From NCBI GenBank assembly GCA_944391635.1, contig CALXUL010000121.1, positions 1-6,763 on the forward strand: a stretch of 6,763 nucleotides of DNA, written 5' to 3'. Every line of letters begins with the position of its first letter. Positions within the stretch are counted from its first letter, which is position 1. Positions 5,628 to 6,763 of this stretch are shown piece after piece. This DNA comes from an uncultured Clostridia bacterium. GTDB taxonomy: Bacteria > Bacillota > Clostridia > UBA1381. A model generated the notes under the pieces. The model worked only from the letters and a program-made list of their open reading frames with translations, had not been told where the DNA came from and did not search any database. The translations under genes and the position numbers were made by a program.

Positions 5628-6763
5628 TTATCTTTTAAGCTGTACATCTTTTTCGTATTGTTTTACATCATCAAGCCAGCTAAGCCCAACGCCCTTCCCA
5701 GTTTTATCACAGTAATAATCCCAAACAAGAGAGAATGGAGCAGCCTTAAATTCCTGGACAAAAGCAAGACGTGAGCTGACATCGCCGTCTGCTTCTATTT
5801 TCTTCATTGTATCAATAGGCTGAAGCAAAGCGTTTAAAATAGCCTTTCTTGTATTTCTCAAACCTGCAACCCAAGCAACAATTCTATTAATAGATGCATC
5901 AAAGAAATCGGTAGCAATATATGTATTTGAAAGCTTTCCGAGGCGTACAAGCTCTTCCATTATTGACTTCGTTTCATCGTCATATGCAACAACGTGGTCT
6001 GAATCCCAGCGTACGGGTCTTGAAACGTGCAGAAGTACTGAATTGCTGAAAGCATATATAGCGCCTAATTTTGCAGAAACCATTTCTGTGGGATGATAAT
6101 GTCCCGTGTCAAGCGTCATAATTATGTGGTCTATATTTTTCTGCATTACATATGCCATACAGAACTCATGTGAGCCGGCGGTAAATGACTCAGCGCCGAT
6201 GCCGAATACTTTTGATTCAATTCCATCGATAACACCCTTTACATCCTTTGTTGCTTCAAAAATTTCGTCATAGCTTTTTTTGAGCTGAAGTCTTGGAGTG
6301 AGTGTATCAACAGGAAATTCTTTGTCGCCGTCAGGAGTCCAGTGGTTTATAACACAGGGCTTGCCGGTTCTTTCATAGAAATACTGACCAATTCTGCGGC
6401 ATCTTTTCCCGTGCTCAACCCAAAACGCGCGAATATCTTCATCTGAAGAAGATAAAGTTGCTTTTTCACTTTTGGGATGTGAAAAATATGTAGGATTAAA
6501 GTCAATACCGATACCTTTTTGACATGCCCAATCTGCCCAAGCTTCAAAATGCTTTGGCTCTATTTCATTGCGGTCAACAAATGTATCTGCCTCAAGATAG
6601 TTTGCATGAAGATTGATTTTAAGTTCACCGGGAATATATGACATTGCTTTTTCAATATCCTGACGAAGTTCGGATGCGTTTCTTGCTGCACCGGGATAGT
6701 TACCTGTTGTCTGAATACCACCGGTAAGCCCGCCGTCACGTTTTTCAAATCCTGCAACATCAT
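5628..6763 (-). CDS. rhaA: L-rhamnose isomerase, N-terminus beyond window edge
   Basis: RhaA is a cytoplasmic TIM-barrel aldose isomerase that converts L-rhamnose to L-rhamnulose, the first step of rhamnose catabolism, using a divalent metal such as Mn2+. The frame is open from the window edge (first full codon at 6761) to TAA at 5628, giving 377 residues. It must not be started at the internal ATG at 6644, because the 39 codons upstream of it encode conserved RhaA sequence (LTGGIQTTGNYPGAARNASEL). Compared with the E. coli enzyme (419 residues, from memory) about 43 N-terminal residues are missing. The metal and catalytic residues match E. coli E234, D267, H270, H294, D302, D304 and D334; in this fragment they are E182, D218, H221, H245, D253, D255 and D285. 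The motifs GIESKVFGIGAES, LDTGHYHPTE, HVSRPVRWDSDHVV and DFFDASINRI are intact. It is convergent to the tRNA gene. Any other rha genes would lie off the right-hand edge. Confidence 0.95.
   Translation of the reverse strand, partial: DVAGFEKRDGGLTGGIQTTGNYPGAARNASELRQDIEKAMSYIPGELKINLHANYLEADTFVDRNEIEPKHFEAWADWACQKGIGIDFNPTYFSHPKSEKATLSSSDEDIRAFWVEHGKRCRRIGQYFYERTGKPCVINHWTPDGDKEFPVDTLTPRLQLKKSYDEIFEATKDVKGVIDGIESKVFGIGAESFTAGSHEFCMAYVMQKNIDHIIMTLDTGHYHPTEMVSAKLGAIYAFSNSVLLHVSRPVRWDSDHVVAYDDETKSIMEELVRLGKLSNTYIATDFFDASINRIVAWVAGLRNTRKAILNALLQPIDTMKKIEADGDVSSRLAFVQEFKAAPFSLVWDYYCDKTGKGVGLSWLDDVKQYEKDVQLKR

Noticed and set aside
5628..6644. rhaA as a complete 338-residue gene starting at ATG 6644
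   Set aside because: The in-frame sequence upstream to 6761 encodes conserved RhaA residues, so this ATG is internal and the gene is cut by the window edge.

Overview
The window looks like ordinary chromosome from a low-GC Firmicute, most likely a member of the Clostridia. Supporting this are the AT-rich intergenic DNA, strong AGGA/GGAGG-type ribosome binding sites, near-consensus sigma-A promoters, a CCA-encoding elongator tRNA-Met very similar to the Bacillus one, and a SpoVB/YtgP-type flippase. I cannot name a genus. No insertion sequence, phage gene, CRISPR array or integrase is visible.

Layout. (1) Positions 1-1323, minus strand: a MOP-superfamily lipid/polysaccharide flippase (MurJ/YtgP/SpoVB type), cut at its C-terminus by the window edge, with its own sigma-A promoter at 1360-1388. 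(2) Positions 1324-1536: an AT-rich divergent intergenic region holding both promoters and, between them, a series of TTAATA/TTACAT-like direct repeats that may be a Pho box. (3) Positions 1537-5379, plus strand: a tight three-gene operon of a Na+/phosphate cotransporter with a fused C-terminal PhoU domain, an OmpR/PhoB-type response regulator, and a PhoR-like sensor histidine kinase whose start overlaps the regulator by 20 nt. (4) Positions 5400-5559: a tRNA-Met(CAT) gene with a perfect TTGACA-17-TATAAT promoter and its own intrinsic terminator. (5) Positions 5563-6763, minus strand: a terminator and then L-rhamnose isomerase (rhaA), whose first roughly 43 codons lie beyond the window.

How the genes fit together. 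The central operon reads as a compact phosphate-uptake and phosphate-sensing unit: a transporter carrying its own PhoU regulator, co-transcribed with the two-component system that would be expected to control it. The flippase, tRNA and rhaA look like unrelated neighbours. rhaA converges on the tRNA, and back-to-back terminators separate them.

I did not find a clearly undescribed system. The points most worth a second look are the candidate Pho-box array, the self-contained transporter-PhoU/PhoP/PhoR arrangement with a kinase lacking the usual cytoplasmic PAS domain, and the absence of a terminator between the kinase gene and the tRNA.
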